Notes: generated from the sequence alone by a model not told the origin. Shown: positions 7,323 to 16,923, counted from the first letter of the stretch. The stretch is 64,000 bases of DNA from Blautia coccoides (GCF_034355335.1 NZ_CP136422.1:2514501-2578500); one strand, 5' to 3'. Made by a program: numbers and translations.

Positions 7323-9583
7323 CGGAGACAAAAAAAAGTGATTTAAAATATGTGGGCAAGAGTTATATCCGCGAGGACGCCTATGACAAAGCCAGGGGAA
7401 AGACCCAGTACACCTGCGACCGGCAGATCGCAGGCATGCTCTATGCAAAGCTTGTTCTGAGTGAGAAGGCCAATGCCGAGATCAGCATCAGTACAGAGAA
7501 GGCCAGCCGGGTACCTGGAATACATGCTGTTTTTACGCACGCCAATGTGCCGAAGATCACATACAATCCCCACAATTGGTCAGCTTGCCTGGAGTTTCCT
7601 CTGGATCAGTATATCCTCAGTGAAAGGGCCAGATATGTGGGAGATCACCTGGCACTGGTGGTTGGAGAGACGAAAGCCGCAGTGGAGGAGGCCGTGAGCC
7701 TTGTGGAGATCACTTATAAGGAGGAGGCTCCTGTCATCGGCCTTGATGCGGCGAGAAAGACGGAAGGAATGCTGGCCTTTGAAAAAGAAGTGAGCTGTGG
7801 TGATTATGGGGCTCTCACAGAGGAGAGCAAAGAGGAACTGACAGTGGTGCGCACCAATGGCAGTACACAGAAGATCCATCACAGTGCCATTGAGCCGCAT
7901 ATTGCGTTGAGCGAAATAGATGAGAACGGCAATCTGGTGCTCTGGACTCCATGCCAGACAGTTTACCAGGTGAGATACCACATCAGCCATCTTCTGGGGA
8001 TTTCCTATTCTAAAGTGCGTGTGATCAAAGCTGTGATGGGAGGTTCTTTCGGAGGAAAAGGCCAGACTGTGGTAGAACCGGCATGTGCGTTTGCCACCTG
8101 GATCTTAAAACGCCCGGTCATGCTGTATATGGACAGACAGGACGCGGTGATGGGGACAAGAAGCAGAAACGCATCCGAGACCTGTGTGGAGACGGCTGTT
8201 ACCAGAGATGGTATCATCCGAGGGAGAAGGATAGACACAGATTTTGACGGAGGTGCTTATTATACCAACGCATCTTCTGTTGCCATGGCATACTGCAAAA
8301 AATTGTTCCGTATGTATAGAGTGGAAAACCAGACATGCCATGTGCGCACATTTTATACAAATACCATATCCGGCGGTGCCTGCCGGGGATATGGCTCCCC
8401 TCAGGCTCACGCTGTCACAGAGGTGAATCTGGACCAGACGGCCAATGCCATAGGGATGGACCCCTGCGAATTCCGGCTGAAAAATGTGGTACATCCCATG
8501 GATGAGGATCCAACAGGAGGCACTAATCTGGGAAATGCCCGGATAGAGGAATGCATCCGCAAAGGAATGGAGGCATTTTCCTGGAAAGAAAAAAGAGAGC
8601 ACATCCGTGAAAAGGACACAAAGCGCTATGCCTATGGAGTGGGTATGGCATGTGGTGCCCATGGAAATGGTTATAAAGGTGCGTATCCGGAATTTACAAA
8701 TGTGAGAATGACTGTGCATTCAGATGGTTCTGTGGAGGTACAGATAGGTATTCACGAACAGGGATGTGGAACGGTTATGACCATGCAGCAGATTGCAGCA
8801 GAAGCCCTGCATGTGGATGTATACCGCATCAAAGTACATGAAGCTGATACCTTCATCACTCCCTATGATGCCGCTGGAACACAGGCCAGCCGTGTGACCT
8901 ATGTGTGCGGACGCGCTGTACAGAAGGCAGGGGAACAGCTACTGGACAAGATGAAAAATGCATGTGTACAGATGTATCACTGGGATAAAGATAAGATAAC
9001 GGCCAATGACGGCATCCTTCGCTTTGAAGAGGAGGAGAAGTCATATAAACAAGTAGCGCTTGATTATGAACTGCGGTGCTGTCGTTATATGCACACAGAG
9101 CTTGAATATGAGCCGCCGTCCAATCCGGGAACCTACTGCTGTGCTTTTGCAGAGGTACGGGTGGATAAGTACACAGGCCAGACGGAGGTGCTGGATCTGC
9201 TCTGCGTACATGATGTGGGCCAGGTCATGAACCGGACGCTCTCGGAAGGGCAGGTGGAGGGCGGTGCCCAGATGAGTCTTGGGCAGGCCCTGTTTGAAGA
9301 GATTTCCTATGATGCAAAGGGAAGGGTAAAGACCAAAAACTTCTCCAAGTATCATATCATCAACGCGCCGGATATGCCCAAGGTGCGCTCCATCTTTGTG
9401 GAGGACGGGGAACCGGACGGTCCGTACGGAGGAAAAAGCCTGGGTGAGATCGCGGCGGTAGCGCCGGCGCCGGCAGTGGCAAATGCTGTCAACTATGCGC
9501 TGGGCAGCAGTTTCGCAAGCTATCCCATCACACCGGAGAAGGTAGTGGCATATCTGGAAGAGAAACGTAAGGAGGGCAATTAA
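7319..9583 (+). CDS. Molybdenum hydroxylase, molybdopterin-binding large subunit
   Basis: Catalytic subunit of 754 residues in the xanthine dehydrogenase/aldehyde oxidase family. Visible family motifs are VGDHLALVVGET, GGSFGGKGQ at the cofactor site, GGACRGYGSPQAH, an EQGCGT loop, and near the C-terminus GKSLGEIAAVAPAPAVANA, in which the Glu matches the catalytic Glu of the GEP motif. The enzyme hydroxylates a carbon next to nitrogen in an aromatic ring. Its place beside a MIO-less HAL homologue, BCCT carrier and HutU suggests an imidazole, 2-thioimidazole or hydantoin-like substrate rather than a purine. That assignment is inference; a purine hydroxylase remains possible. Confidence 0.85.
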   Translation: MTETKKSDLKYVGKSYIREDAYDKARGKTQYTCDRQIAGMLYAKLVLSEKANAEISISTEKASRVPGIHAVFTHANVPKITYNPHNWSACLEFPLDQYILSERARYVGDHLALVVGETKAAVEEAVSLVEITYKEEAPVIGLDAARKTEGMLAFEKEVSCGDYGALTEESKEELTVVRTNGSTQKIHHSAIEPHIALSEIDENGNLVLWTPCQTVYQVRYHISHLLGISYSKVRVIKAVMGGSFGGKGQTVVEPACAFATWILKRPVMLYMDRQDAVMGTRSRNASETCVETAVTRDGIIRGRRIDTDFDGGAYYTNASSVAMAYCKKLFRMYRVENQTCHVRTFYTNTISGGACRGYGSPQAHAVTEVNLDQTANAIGMDPCEFRLKNVVHPMDEDPTGGTNLGNARIEECIRKGMEAFSWKEKREHIREKDTKRYAYGVGMACGAHGNGYKGAYPEFTNVRMTVHSDGSVEVQIGIHEQGCGTVMTMQQIAAEALHVDVYRIKVHEADTFITPYDAAGTQASRVTYVCGRAVQKAGEQLLDKMKNACVQMYHWDKDKITANDGILRFEEEEKSYKQVALDYELRCCRYMHTELEYEPPSNPGTYCCAFAEVRVDKYTGQTEVLDLLCVHDVGQVMNRTLSEGQVEGGAQMSLGQALFEEISYDAKGRVKTKNFSKYHIINAPDMPKVRSIFVEDGEPDGPYGGKSLGEIAAVAPAPAVANAVNYALGSSFASYPITPEKVVAYLEEKRKEGN

Positions 9584-9584
9584 C

Positions 9585-11078
9585 ATGCAGGAGAAGGTAA
9601 TTCGGCTGACCGGAAGTGAGCTGACGATTTCCCAGATCAAGGAAATCGCGTTTGAAAATGCAAAAGTGGAAGTGGACGCAGAAGCTATGACCAGAGTACA
9701 GAAAGCCAGGGAACTGATTTTCGAGCTGGACAAGCGCGGTGTTGCAGTCTATGGCCTGAATACAGGCGTGGGCTGGAATAAGGATAAGGTGGTATATGCA
9801 GACCGATATGACGCGTACAATAAAAATCTGCTGAGAAGCCACATGATCGGCGTAGGTCCCGAGTGCAGCATTCCGGAGACCAGGACCATTATGGCTGTCC
9901 GGCTAAATGGATTTCTCTGCGGGCATACAGGGGTGGCCCCGGAGATCGTGCAGTATTATGTGGAATTTTTAAACAGAGGTGTCCATCCGGTCATAAAGAG
10001 CCGGGGAAGTGTGGGGGAAGCTGATATAGCAACTCTTCCGGCTATCGGTCTGACAGCCATCGGGGAAGGGGAGGCCTATTACCAGAATCAGCGCATGGAA
10101 AGTGCAAAAGCTCTGGAGTTATCCGGCCTTGAACCTCTGAAGCTGGGACCAAAGGACGGCCTGGGCATTGTCTCCTCCAATGCCCAGGGAGCCGCTTTCG
10201 CAGCCATGGGAGTCATTGAGGCGGAACAGTTTATTGAACGCTACAGGAGAGTATTCTGCCTGGCCCTTGAGGGACTGAACGGTGTGCTGGATCCCATGGA
10301 CGAAAGCGTGAACCGGGAACGGGGCTATCAGGGCCAGATGGAGTCAGCAAGAAAATGCAAAGAGCTTTTAAAGGGCAGTTATCTGGAAAAGCCCTGGGAG
10401 GGCAGAGCACTTCAGGATCCCCTGAGTTTCCGGTGCCAGAGCGCGATCACAGGTTCTGTGATGGACGCGCTGGCCTATCTGAAGCAGCAGCTCGGCGTGG
10501 AGTTAAATGCCACGGATGACAATCCCTGCCTTCTCCCTGAGGAGGACAGAATGTGCGGAAGTCCCAACTTCGAGCCGCTGACCTGGGTCCTGGCTGTGGA
10601 AATGGCCAGCACAGGATTGGCTCATATGTCAAAAATGATTTCCCAGCAGATTCTCAGGATCGGTGATCCGGGATTTACGAAGCTGAACCGTTTCCTGACG
10701 CCTGCTGAGGGAGCTGTCATTGCCTACGGGACCATCCAGAAGACAGTGTCTTATCTGGATACGGAGAACCGCATGTACGCAAATCCCTGCTCTCTTGATT
10801 TCCTGAGTATGGCAGGCCACATTGAGGATACAGCCAGCAACTCTACCATGGCAGCTGCAAATATGCGGAAAATCATTGACAATCTGTATTACATGGCAGC
10901 CATTGAACTGATGCATGCAGCCCAGGCAGTGGATCTAAGAGAGATTCCGCAGCTTGGAGAGGGGACAAAGCCTCTGTTTGAAGCCTACAGAAAAAAGGTT
11001 CCTTATCTGGACAATGACAGGAATATGTCAGTAGATATACAGAAAACATACGAGTTCCTGAAATCCTATAAGGCGTAA
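9585..11078 (+). CDS. MIO-less histidine-ammonia-lyase homologue, ergothionase-like betaine lyase
   Basis: HAL/PAL-superfamily lyase of 497 residues. In true HAL the sequence GSVG is followed by ASG, which cyclises to the electrophilic MIO cofactor. Here residues 141-147 read GSVGEAD, so MIO cannot form. The active-site Tyr (VYGLNTGVG, near residue 56) and the carboxylate-binding Arg (QDPLSFRCQ) are kept; the HAL Tyr in QDPYSLRC is Leu. Loss of MIO points to a substrate with a good leaving group. Ergothionase, which releases trimethylamine from ergothioneine, is the known precedent. The next gene is a BCCT carrier, and HutU and HutD lie close by. Strong ribosome site AAGGAGG. Function as a trimethylammonium lyase is inferred; annotation as hutH would be misleading. 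Confidence 0.75.
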   Translation: MQEKVIRLTGSELTISQIKEIAFENAKVEVDAEAMTRVQKARELIFELDKRGVAVYGLNTGVGWNKDKVVYADRYDAYNKNLLRSHMIGVGPECSIPETRTIMAVRLNGFLCGHTGVAPEIVQYYVEFLNRGVHPVIKSRGSVGEADIATLPAIGLTAIGEGEAYYQNQRMESAKALELSGLEPLKLGPKDGLGIVSSNAQGAAFAAMGVIEAEQFIERYRRVFCLALEGLNGVLDPMDESVNRERGYQGQMESARKCKELLKGSYLEKPWEGRALQDPLSFRCQSAITGSVMDALAYLKQQLGVELNATDDNPCLLPEEDRMCGSPNFEPLTWVLAVEMASTGLAHMSKMISQQILRIGDPGFTKLNRFLTPAEGAVIAYGTIQKTVSYLDTENRMYANPCSLDFLSMAGHIEDTASNSTMAAANMRKIIDNLYYMAAIELMHAAQAVDLREIPQLGEGTKPLFEAYRKKVPYLDNDRNMSVDIQKTYEFLKSYKA

Positions 11079-11215
11079 AGGATATAGGAAGAAAGCAACG
11101 GGAATTTTGGGAAAAGATGCAGTAAAGCGGAAGGACCGGTCCGCATTACATAGCGGCTGCTCCGTCAGGCACACGGGGCGGCTGCGGGAAAAATAAAATT
11201 ACCAGGAGGTATTCT

Positions 11216-12814
11216 ATGAGTGGAGAAAAGAAACAACAAAAAGGTGTCCGGTGGAGTGTATTTATCCCGGCATTCGCCATCATCGGCGGCGGCGCACTTT
11301 TGGGAATCCTGAAAAATGACTGGCTGACCAAGGTTTGTTCTGCTATTTTCGGATGGTCCCTGAAGAGTTTTGGATGGTTATATCAGTTGGTAGCTATCTT
11401 CTGCCTTGTCGTGGTTATGATCCTGACATTTTCAAAACTGGGCAAGGTCAGATTTGGCGGGCGCAATGCGAAAGCAAAACACTCCTTCGGTTCATGGTTC
11501 GCCATGACACTGACAGGCGGTATCGCTACAGGATGTATCGTGTACGGTGCCAATGAGGTTATGATCTACTACGGCAGTATTTACGGGGAACTGGGAGGTT
11601 ACGGCATTGAGCCGCTGACCCAGGAGGCTGCCATGTTCGGTATGGGACGTGTGTTCTACAACTGGACCTTTATCCCCTATGCAATGTACTCCATCGTTGG
11701 ATGTGCAATGGCTTATATTTATTTCAACAAAAAGGAAGAACTGTCTGTGGCAGCTTCCCTGACACCTCTGTTTGGACAGAAAGTCAAATATGGCGTGTGG
11801 AGAAGTATCATCGATGTGGTTTCCATCGTAGCCCTTGCCCTTGGACTTTCCAGTAACCTGGGTATGGGACTTGCGCTGATCGGTTCCGGCCTGGAAGCAG
11901 CTTACGGCATTAAGCAGGGACCGGTTGTGTGGTTTACCCTGTTCGCCATCATAACGGCTACTTTTACCATTGCATCTGTGGCCGGTCTTGACAAAGGTAT
12001 TAAATGGCTGGCAAACGGAACGTCCAAGATCTTCTATGTGCTGCTGGTATTTCTGCTGATCGCAGGACCGACGGTGTACATACTGAACATGATGAACACC
12101 GGTATCGGATACTGGGGCGACCACTTTATGTCCTGGGGACTTGACCCCGGCATCGTAGGCGGGGAGGCACTGGTTACCTGGTGGACTATGTTCGACTGGG
12201 CTTGCTGGATCGCGTATGCTCCGCTGATGGCAATCTTCTTTGCAATGATCTCTTACGGAAGAACCATCCGTCAGTTCATGATCGTAAACTGGATCATGCC
12301 GTCCACCTTTGGTCTTATCTGGTTCTCTGTATGGAGCGGAACTGCACTTAACTGGCAGGATATCGGAAAGGCGGATCTGATCGGAGCCATAAAGAACGGC
12401 ATTGCGGTGTCAGGACTGTGGGAACTTCTGAAGAAGATGCCGCTCAGCTTTATCCTCATTCCTCTGATCATGATCACAATGATAGCGGCGTTTTCAACCA
12501 CGGCGGATACCATGTCCACCACGATCTCCCAGATCTGTACCCAGGGTTCCAGCTATGACGAAGAGCCTGCAAACTGGCAGAAGATCGTGTGGGGTGTATC
12601 TATCGGTATTATCTCCGTTATCATGGTTATCTTCGGCGGAGGCCAGCAGGGTGTGGAAGGTGTGAAATACCTGTCCGGTGTAGGAGGATTCTGCGTACTG
12701 CCTATATTCCTGCTGCAACTGGCATCTACCTTTAAGGTGTTCTTTGTGGATAAGATCATCGAAGACGTGGATGATGTGGTAGATGTGGAGCCTCAGGTAC
12801 TGGAGGCACAGTAA
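11216..12814 (+). CDS. BCCT-family betaine/carnitine/choline-type transporter
   Basis: Integral membrane carrier of 532 residues with about 12 transmembrane helices. Family signatures are GGIATGCIVYGANEVMIYYG (a variant of the Gly-rich unwound helix, shown as 20 residues) and the Trp-rich WWTMFDWACWIAYAPLMAIF followed by SYGRTIRQF. BCCT proteins import quaternary ammonium compounds by symport or exchange. Position straight after a lyase expected to act on a trimethylated amino acid supports uptake of a histidine betaine, possibly in exchange for trimethylamine or another product. The 137-base gap upstream is G+C-rich with short inverted repeats (for example GGACCGGTCC at 11133-11142) but no clear terminator. 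Ribosome site AGGAGG. Confidence 0.88.
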   Translation: MSGEKKQQKGVRWSVFIPAFAIIGGGALLGILKNDWLTKVCSAIFGWSLKSFGWLYQLVAIFCLVVVMILTFSKLGKVRFGGRNAKAKHSFGSWFAMTLTGGIATGCIVYGANEVMIYYGSIYGELGGYGIEPLTQEAAMFGMGRVFYNWTFIPYAMYSIVGCAMAYIYFNKKEELSVAASLTPLFGQKVKYGVWRSIIDVVSIVALALGLSSNLGMGLALIGSGLEAAYGIKQGPVVWFTLFAIITATFTIASVAGLDKGIKWLANGTSKIFYVLLVFLLIAGPTVYILNMMNTGIGYWGDHFMSWGLDPGIVGGEALVTWWTMFDWACWIAYAPLMAIFFAMISYGRTIRQFMIVNWIMPSTFGLIWFSVWSGTALNWQDIGKADLIGAIKNGIAVSGLWELLKKMPLSFILIPLIMITMIAAFSTTADTMSTTISQICTQGSSYDEEPANWQKIVWGVSIGIISVIMVIFGGGQQGVEGVKYLSGVGGFCVLPIFLLQLASTFKVFFVDKIIEDVDDVVDVEPQVLEAQ

Positions 12815-12882
12815 CACAGTAGCATTGATTTTTTACTGCTGCTTTACAGAAACAGATTTTTGAAGTATAGTTTAATATATAG

Positions 12883-12910
12883 AGATACCCGGAGATGGGT
12901 CCGGGTATCT
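12883..12910 (+). other. RNA hairpin before small membrane protein gene
   Basis: Perfect inverted repeat AGATACCCGG / CCGGGTATCT with an eight-base loop, 12 bases before the AGGAG of the next gene. No T-run follows, so it is not a normal terminator. It could set mRNA stability between the BCCT gene and hutD. Confidence 0.45.
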
Positions 12911-12936
12911 GCACAAGACTTAGGAGTAGTGAGCGT

Positions 12937-13257
12937 ATGAGAAAAGAACCGGAAAAAGTGGAGATGGATCTCCAGAAGATATTTTTGACTCCGCCGAACA
13001 CCATGAGGGAGAAGATTACTCTGGTGATCATGATGGTAGTGGTATTTGTGATGTTTTTCGGACCGGTTACATTTACAGAGATATCTCCCGTAAAAGGGAT
13101 TATTTTATCAGCATTTCCTGCCCTTTCCATTTCATGGGGCTGGATGGTGCTTTTAAGAAGCCTGTTTCGGAAGAGGGAATTCTGTAAAGACCCCGGACCG
13201 CAGGCAAAGAAAGGGGAAAAACGTCATGAGTGCCAGTATCACTGTAAGAAACGCTGA
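12937..13257 (+). CDS. Small two-helix membrane protein
   Basis: Protein of 106 residues with two hydrophobic segments, about residues 27-45 (LVIMMVVVFVMFFG) and 52-71 (KGIILSAFPALSISWGWMVL), and a basic, Cys-containing tail. I do not recognise the family. ATG at 12937 has AGGAG 10 bases upstream. It lies directly after the BCCT gene, and its 3' end overlaps the start of hutD by 32 bases, so it is expressed with them. A role as accessory subunit of the transporter is a guess from position. Confidence 0.55.
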   Translation: MRKEPEKVEMDLQKIFLTPPNTMREKITLVIMMVVVFVMFFGPVTFTEISPVKGIILSAFPALSISWGWMVLLRSLFRKREFCKDPGPQAKKGEKRHECQYHCKKR

Positions 13258-13810
13258 GCAGTATCAGACTTCTGTCTGGTCAGGAGGAACCACAACACAG
13301 CTCTTTATCTATCCGGAGGATGGAGATTACAAAGCAGGGAGCTTCCAGGTACGCATCAGCAGTGCCACAGTGGAGCTTTTAAAATCCAGCTTCACAAGTC
13401 TGCCCGGTGTCAAACGTTATCTGATGACACTGAAAGGACATCTGGATATGATCCACGGTGTCAACACCAAGGCGGAATTGGAGCCATATGAGGTTGACTG
13501 CTTCGATGGAGGAGTGCCCACAGTCAGCTACGGAAAAGTGACAGACTTTAACCTGATGCTGAAAAACGGCGCAGACGGCAGAATGGAGGCGGCCATATTA
13601 GAGGCCGGAGAGTCCTGTGTACTGGAGCCTGAGGGAGTGTTTGACCTGCTGGCAGTCTATGTGGGAGAGGGATGCATCTGCGTTTCGGAACATATGGTAA
13701 AAGAAGGCGAACTGCTCCTGTGTGAAAACTGGGAGGAAGCGCTTGATGTGCAGTGTACAGGTGATACCGCCGCAAAACTGGGTATCTGTAAAGTAAAGAC
13801 AGCAGAATAA
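13226..13810 (+). CDS. hutD: HutD-family protein
   Basis: Member of the HutD/Ves cupin family, 194 residues. The hallmark N-terminal stretch YQTSVWSGGTTTQLFIYP is present, followed by FQVRISSATVE and a LPGVKRYLMTLKGHLDM segment typical of the bicupin fold. In pseudomonads HutD limits hut operon activity, perhaps by binding a pathway intermediate such as formyl-glutamate; no enzymatic role is proven. Its presence ties this operon to histidine-like catabolism although no canonical HutH or HutI is in view. It overlaps the small membrane protein gene and is followed by a terminator. Confidence 0.82.
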   Translation: MSASITVRNAEQYQTSVWSGGTTTQLFIYPEDGDYKAGSFQVRISSATVELLKSSFTSLPGVKRYLMTLKGHLDMIHGVNTKAELEPYEVDCFDGGVPTVSYGKVTDFNLMLKNGADGRMEAAILEAGESCVLEPEGVFDLLAVYVGEGCICVSEHMVKEGELLLCENWEEALDVQCTGDTAAKLGICKVKTAE

Positions 13811-13826
13811 AAGTTTCTGGCAGTAT

Positions 13827-13861
13827 GGCCGCTGCTTTGGAGAATTTCCAAAGCAGCGGCC
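13827..13861 (+). terminator. Terminator after hutD
   Basis: Perfect 15-bp inverted repeat GGCCGCTGCTTTGGA / TCCAAAGCAGCGGCC with loop GAATT, followed by a weak T-run (TTTATGCTTTA). It ends the Mo-hydroxylase to hutD operon and separates it from the regulator. Confidence 0.75.
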
Positions 13862-13938
13862 TTTATGCTTTACTTTATGTAGGATTTTGTATAAAATGGA
13901 GTGCAGAGAAGGCAGCTTTTTCGGAAAGGAGAAAAATT

Positions 13939-16923
13939 GTGTCAACAGTTCAGATATATGTGTTACAGACACCGCAGATTTTACTGGATGGAGAACAGAT
14001 CCTTCTGCCTTATAAAAAGGCAGAGGCGCTTCTGTACTATATGGCCATTGAGAAAAAAGCCACAAGGGACCAGATCGCAGCTCTTCTGTGGGATTCCTGT
14101 GATGAGGCGACCGCCAAGAAGAATCTGCGGCACGCTCTGTACACCATCCGTAAAATATTTCATACAGATCTTGTCTCCTCACCGACAAGGCAGACGCTGG
14201 AGCTGAACCCTGAGCTTACCTTTCTTGTGGATTACGATGCGTTCATGGAAAACAGAGAACCGGAGCTTTACCGGGAGGAGCTTCTGGGAGGGTTCTATAT
14301 CAAGAACGCGTACCCCTATGAAGAGTGGCTGACAATGAAAAGAGGGCTTGCAAAAGAGGCGTTTTTGAGAGCTATCTATGAGAAAATGCAGAACAATGCA
14401 GGTCTGAGTGTTGCGGAAGGGGAGACCTTGTTTGAGCGCTATGTGCAGGAGGACCCTTTAGATGAACGGGTATATCTGCGCATGATGGAGATTTATGAAA
14501 GCGCGCATCTCTATTACAAGGGAATCCGCCTGTACCAGCAGCTTGTGAATCTGCTGAATACAGAGCTTAGGGTAGCGCCCCGCAGGGAAATACGGGAGCT
14601 TTACAGGAAGCTTCTCCATGTCTGGTCAGAGGAAGGGGAGAAGGAGGAGGAAAATTCAGGAGAAGTCTGTACAGGGCGGGAATGTGAACTTCAGCTTCTC
14701 CAGGCTTCTTACCGGCAGTTTTTGTCAGGCACTCCAACCTCAGTTCTGCTCTCCGGCAAAAGTGGTGTGGGGAAAACTTACCTGGCGGAACGGTTTCTGG
14801 AGGAGATCACAGGGGAAAATACAGTTGTTCTGCGGGCAGCCTGTCTGGAGAATGAGCAGAATATTGTACTGCAGCCATGGAACACCATAATGATGCAGGT
14901 GAACTCCCTGTTGAAAAAGCATGATTTTGCTCTGGACAAAAAATATCTGCAGGCAGCAGAGCTTTTATTCCCGCTTTTTAATACCGGAGATGTGAAGGAA
15001 CCTGTCATGGGTGACACCACCATATCGTACAGCTACCGGGCAACCAGAAATCTGCTGATAAAATTGTTTGAAGAGATTGGCGAACAGGCGCTGGTGGTAC
15101 TCTTTTTTGACAATATACAATATATGGATGAGACAAGCCTGGAGTTTCTCTCCCTGCTCATGCGTGCAAAGAATCCCAATATTATGGTATTGGTCACCAG
15201 CCCATGCATTTTTACCCAGCCTTTGCGGACGGCGCTCAAGCCTCTTTTGAAGGAAAGCTGTCTGCAGGAGATTACCTTGTTCCCATTTACCAGGGAAGCC
15301 GTGAGAAAGATCCTGGCCGGGAGACTGGGGGAGGAGCGGGTCAGCGAGGAGCTGTTGGATACCGTTTACAGTGAAACATCAGGAAATGCCCTGTATCTGA
15401 AGACGCTTTTGGACTGCTGCGGGGACGGAAGACTGGAGGCCGGGGATATTACACCTCTGAATCAGGTCTGGGAGCAGAAAATGGCCGCGCTGCAGAAAAA
15501 GACCAGGCAGGTACTGGAACTCATATCCTCCTGCCAGGCATGGGCGGATATGGATGCCTGTATGCAGATCCTGAAATGTGATGAGATGGAGATCCTGGAT
15601 GCTGTGGATGAACTGAAGGAGCAGGGATTTATCAGAGAGCAGCAGGATGATGAGACCGTGCGCTTCTTTTTCTGCCATGACAGTATCCAGAAATTTGTAC
15701 ATACTAAAATGTCACCCTCAAAGCGCCGTGTATTTCACAGAAAACTGGCGGAATACATTGAAGGGCTGCCCTTTTATGAGGCAAACAGATATGAAAGACT
15801 GATCTACCACTATACCTTGTGCGGGGACAGGGAGAAGGCCCTGGAGTACAGGATAAAGGCGCTGACAGAATACTCTTACAGGTATTATGAACTGTATCCT
15901 CTCTTCCCTGCTGCCGGGAAAAAAGAAGTGCAGATGGATTCCGTGCTGGATTACTGCAGACAGCTTGAGGAAGAGCTTTTGGAGCTGTGCCGGAGAAATC
16001 CTCAAAAGGAGTCGTATCTGAAACTGCATGTAAGTCTCATGCAGGCTACGGCCCAATACTGTATTCCTCAGGGGTACTACAGGGAAGGCGCCCAGTGTAT
16101 TGAAAAGGCTTTAAAGTCCAATGTCCTTACAGGGGATGACCCGAAAGAGAAGATCAGATGTCTGCGTTTTCTCATATACCAGCAGATCAATCTGTGGGAG
16201 ATGGAACACACAGAAGAGTATCTGGAAGAAAGCCTTCTACTGTCGGAAAAAAACGGACTGTCTGAGGACTATGCCATAACCTGCCGCCTCTATGGGCTGT
16301 ATCTGACCATGAAGGGAAGATTTGAGCAGGGCATGGAGTACCTGAAAAAATCCCTGGAATTTTTTATGAATGCGCCGCTGAAATCCAGGATCTATGCCCT
16401 GAATATTGCAGCATGTTACAATTACATGGGAGAAATATTGAGAAAACAGAAGCATTTTCAGGAGGCGAACAGGTATTACCGGGAGGCGGTCGCAACCTGT
16501 GACAGCAATCACTGTCCCTGCAATGCCACATTTTATTCCAATATGGGGCGATCCTATCTGGCTATGGGAAAGACGAGACAGAGCCAGGATGCTCTCTATC
16601 AGGCAGATCGTGTCTATGAGGAGTCCTTTACCCTGATCGGACGCTCCATAACCAAGGGGTATCTGGCGGTCTTGGAGGCGGAAAAGGGAAATAAGGCAGA
16701 GGCGGTCCGGTATCTGGAGGATGCAAAAAAAAGCGCGGATCAGTTTGCATCCCCCTATGCAAAGGGACTTCTGGCATTGACAGAGGCAGAGCTTATGGTG
16801 CGTTTTCCGGAAAATTTCAGGGAGATACTCACAGAACCGGTGGATGTCTATAAAGAAACGGCAAAGAGATGTCTGAAGGAAATACCGGGTGCCTATGAGA
16901 TCGAGTGGCTGGAAGATATTTGA
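13939..16923 (+). CDS. SARP/BTAD-type regulator with AAA/STAND ATPase and TPR repeats (SARP1)
   Basis: Large signal-sensing activator of 994 residues. Residues 1-95 form a winged-helix DNA-binding domain (YKKAEALLYYMAIEKKATRD, then KKNLRHALYTIRKIF). About 95-245 is the bacterial transcriptional activation domain (PLDERVYLRMMEIYESAHLY, QLVNLLNTELRVAPRREI). An ATPase follows with Walker A GKSGVGKT near residue 272 and a Walker-B-like LVVLFFDNIQ. The C-terminal third is helical with TPR-like repeats. Start is the GTG at 13939 with GGAAAGGAG just upstream; an ATG at 13825 in the same frame lies in the hutD terminator and is rejected. Paralogue of the regulator at 38120-40975. Probably activates hutU and the lyase operon (inference). 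Confidence 0.82.
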   Translation: MSTVQIYVLQTPQILLDGEQILLPYKKAEALLYYMAIEKKATRDQIAALLWDSCDEATAKKNLRHALYTIRKIFHTDLVSSPTRQTLELNPELTFLVDYDAFMENREPELYREELLGGFYIKNAYPYEEWLTMKRGLAKEAFLRAIYEKMQNNAGLSVAEGETLFERYVQEDPLDERVYLRMMEIYESAHLYYKGIRLYQQLVNLLNTELRVAPRREIRELYRKLLHVWSEEGEKEEENSGEVCTGRECELQLLQASYRQFLSGTPTSVLLSGKSGVGKTYLAERFLEEITGENTVVLRAACLENEQNIVLQPWNTIMMQVNSLLKKHDFALDKKYLQAAELLFPLFNTGDVKEPVMGDTTISYSYRATRNLLIKLFEEIGEQALVVLFFDNIQYMDETSLEFLSLLMRAKNPNIMVLVTSPCIFTQPLRTALKPLLKESCLQEITLFPFTREAVRKILAGRLGEERVSEELLDTVYSETSGNALYLKTLLDCCGDGRLEAGDITPLNQVWEQKMAALQKKTRQVLELISSCQAWADMDACMQILKCDEMEILDAVDELKEQGFIREQQDDETVRFFFCHDSIQKFVHTKMSPSKRRVFHRKLAEYIEGLPFYEANRYERLIYHYTLCGDREKALEYRIKALTEYSYRYYELYPLFPAAGKKEVQMDSVLDYCRQLEEELLELCRRNPQKESYLKLHVSLMQATAQYCIPQGYYREGAQCIEKALKSNVLTGDDPKEKIRCLRFLIYQQINLWEMEHTEEYLEESLLLSEKNGLSEDYAITCRLYGLYLTMKGRFEQGMEYLKKSLEFFMNAPLKSRIYALNIAACYNYMGEILRKQKHFQEANRYYREAVATCDSNHCPCNATFYSNMGRSYLAMGKTRQSQDALYQADRVYEESFTLIGRSITKGYLAVLEAEKGNKAEAVRYLEDAKKSADQFASPYAKGLLALTEAELMVRFPENFREILTEPVDVYKETAKRCLKEIPGAYEIEWLEDI

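Noticed and set aside
9585..11078. Annotation as canonical histidine ammonia-lyase (HutH)
   Set aside because: The MIO-forming Ala-Ser-Gly is absent here and in both other HAL homologues, so ordinary ammonia elimination from histidine is unlikely.
13825..13938. Upstream ATG start for SARP1
   Set aside because: It lies within the stem of the hutD terminator and has no ribosome site; the GTG at 13939 has a strong one.
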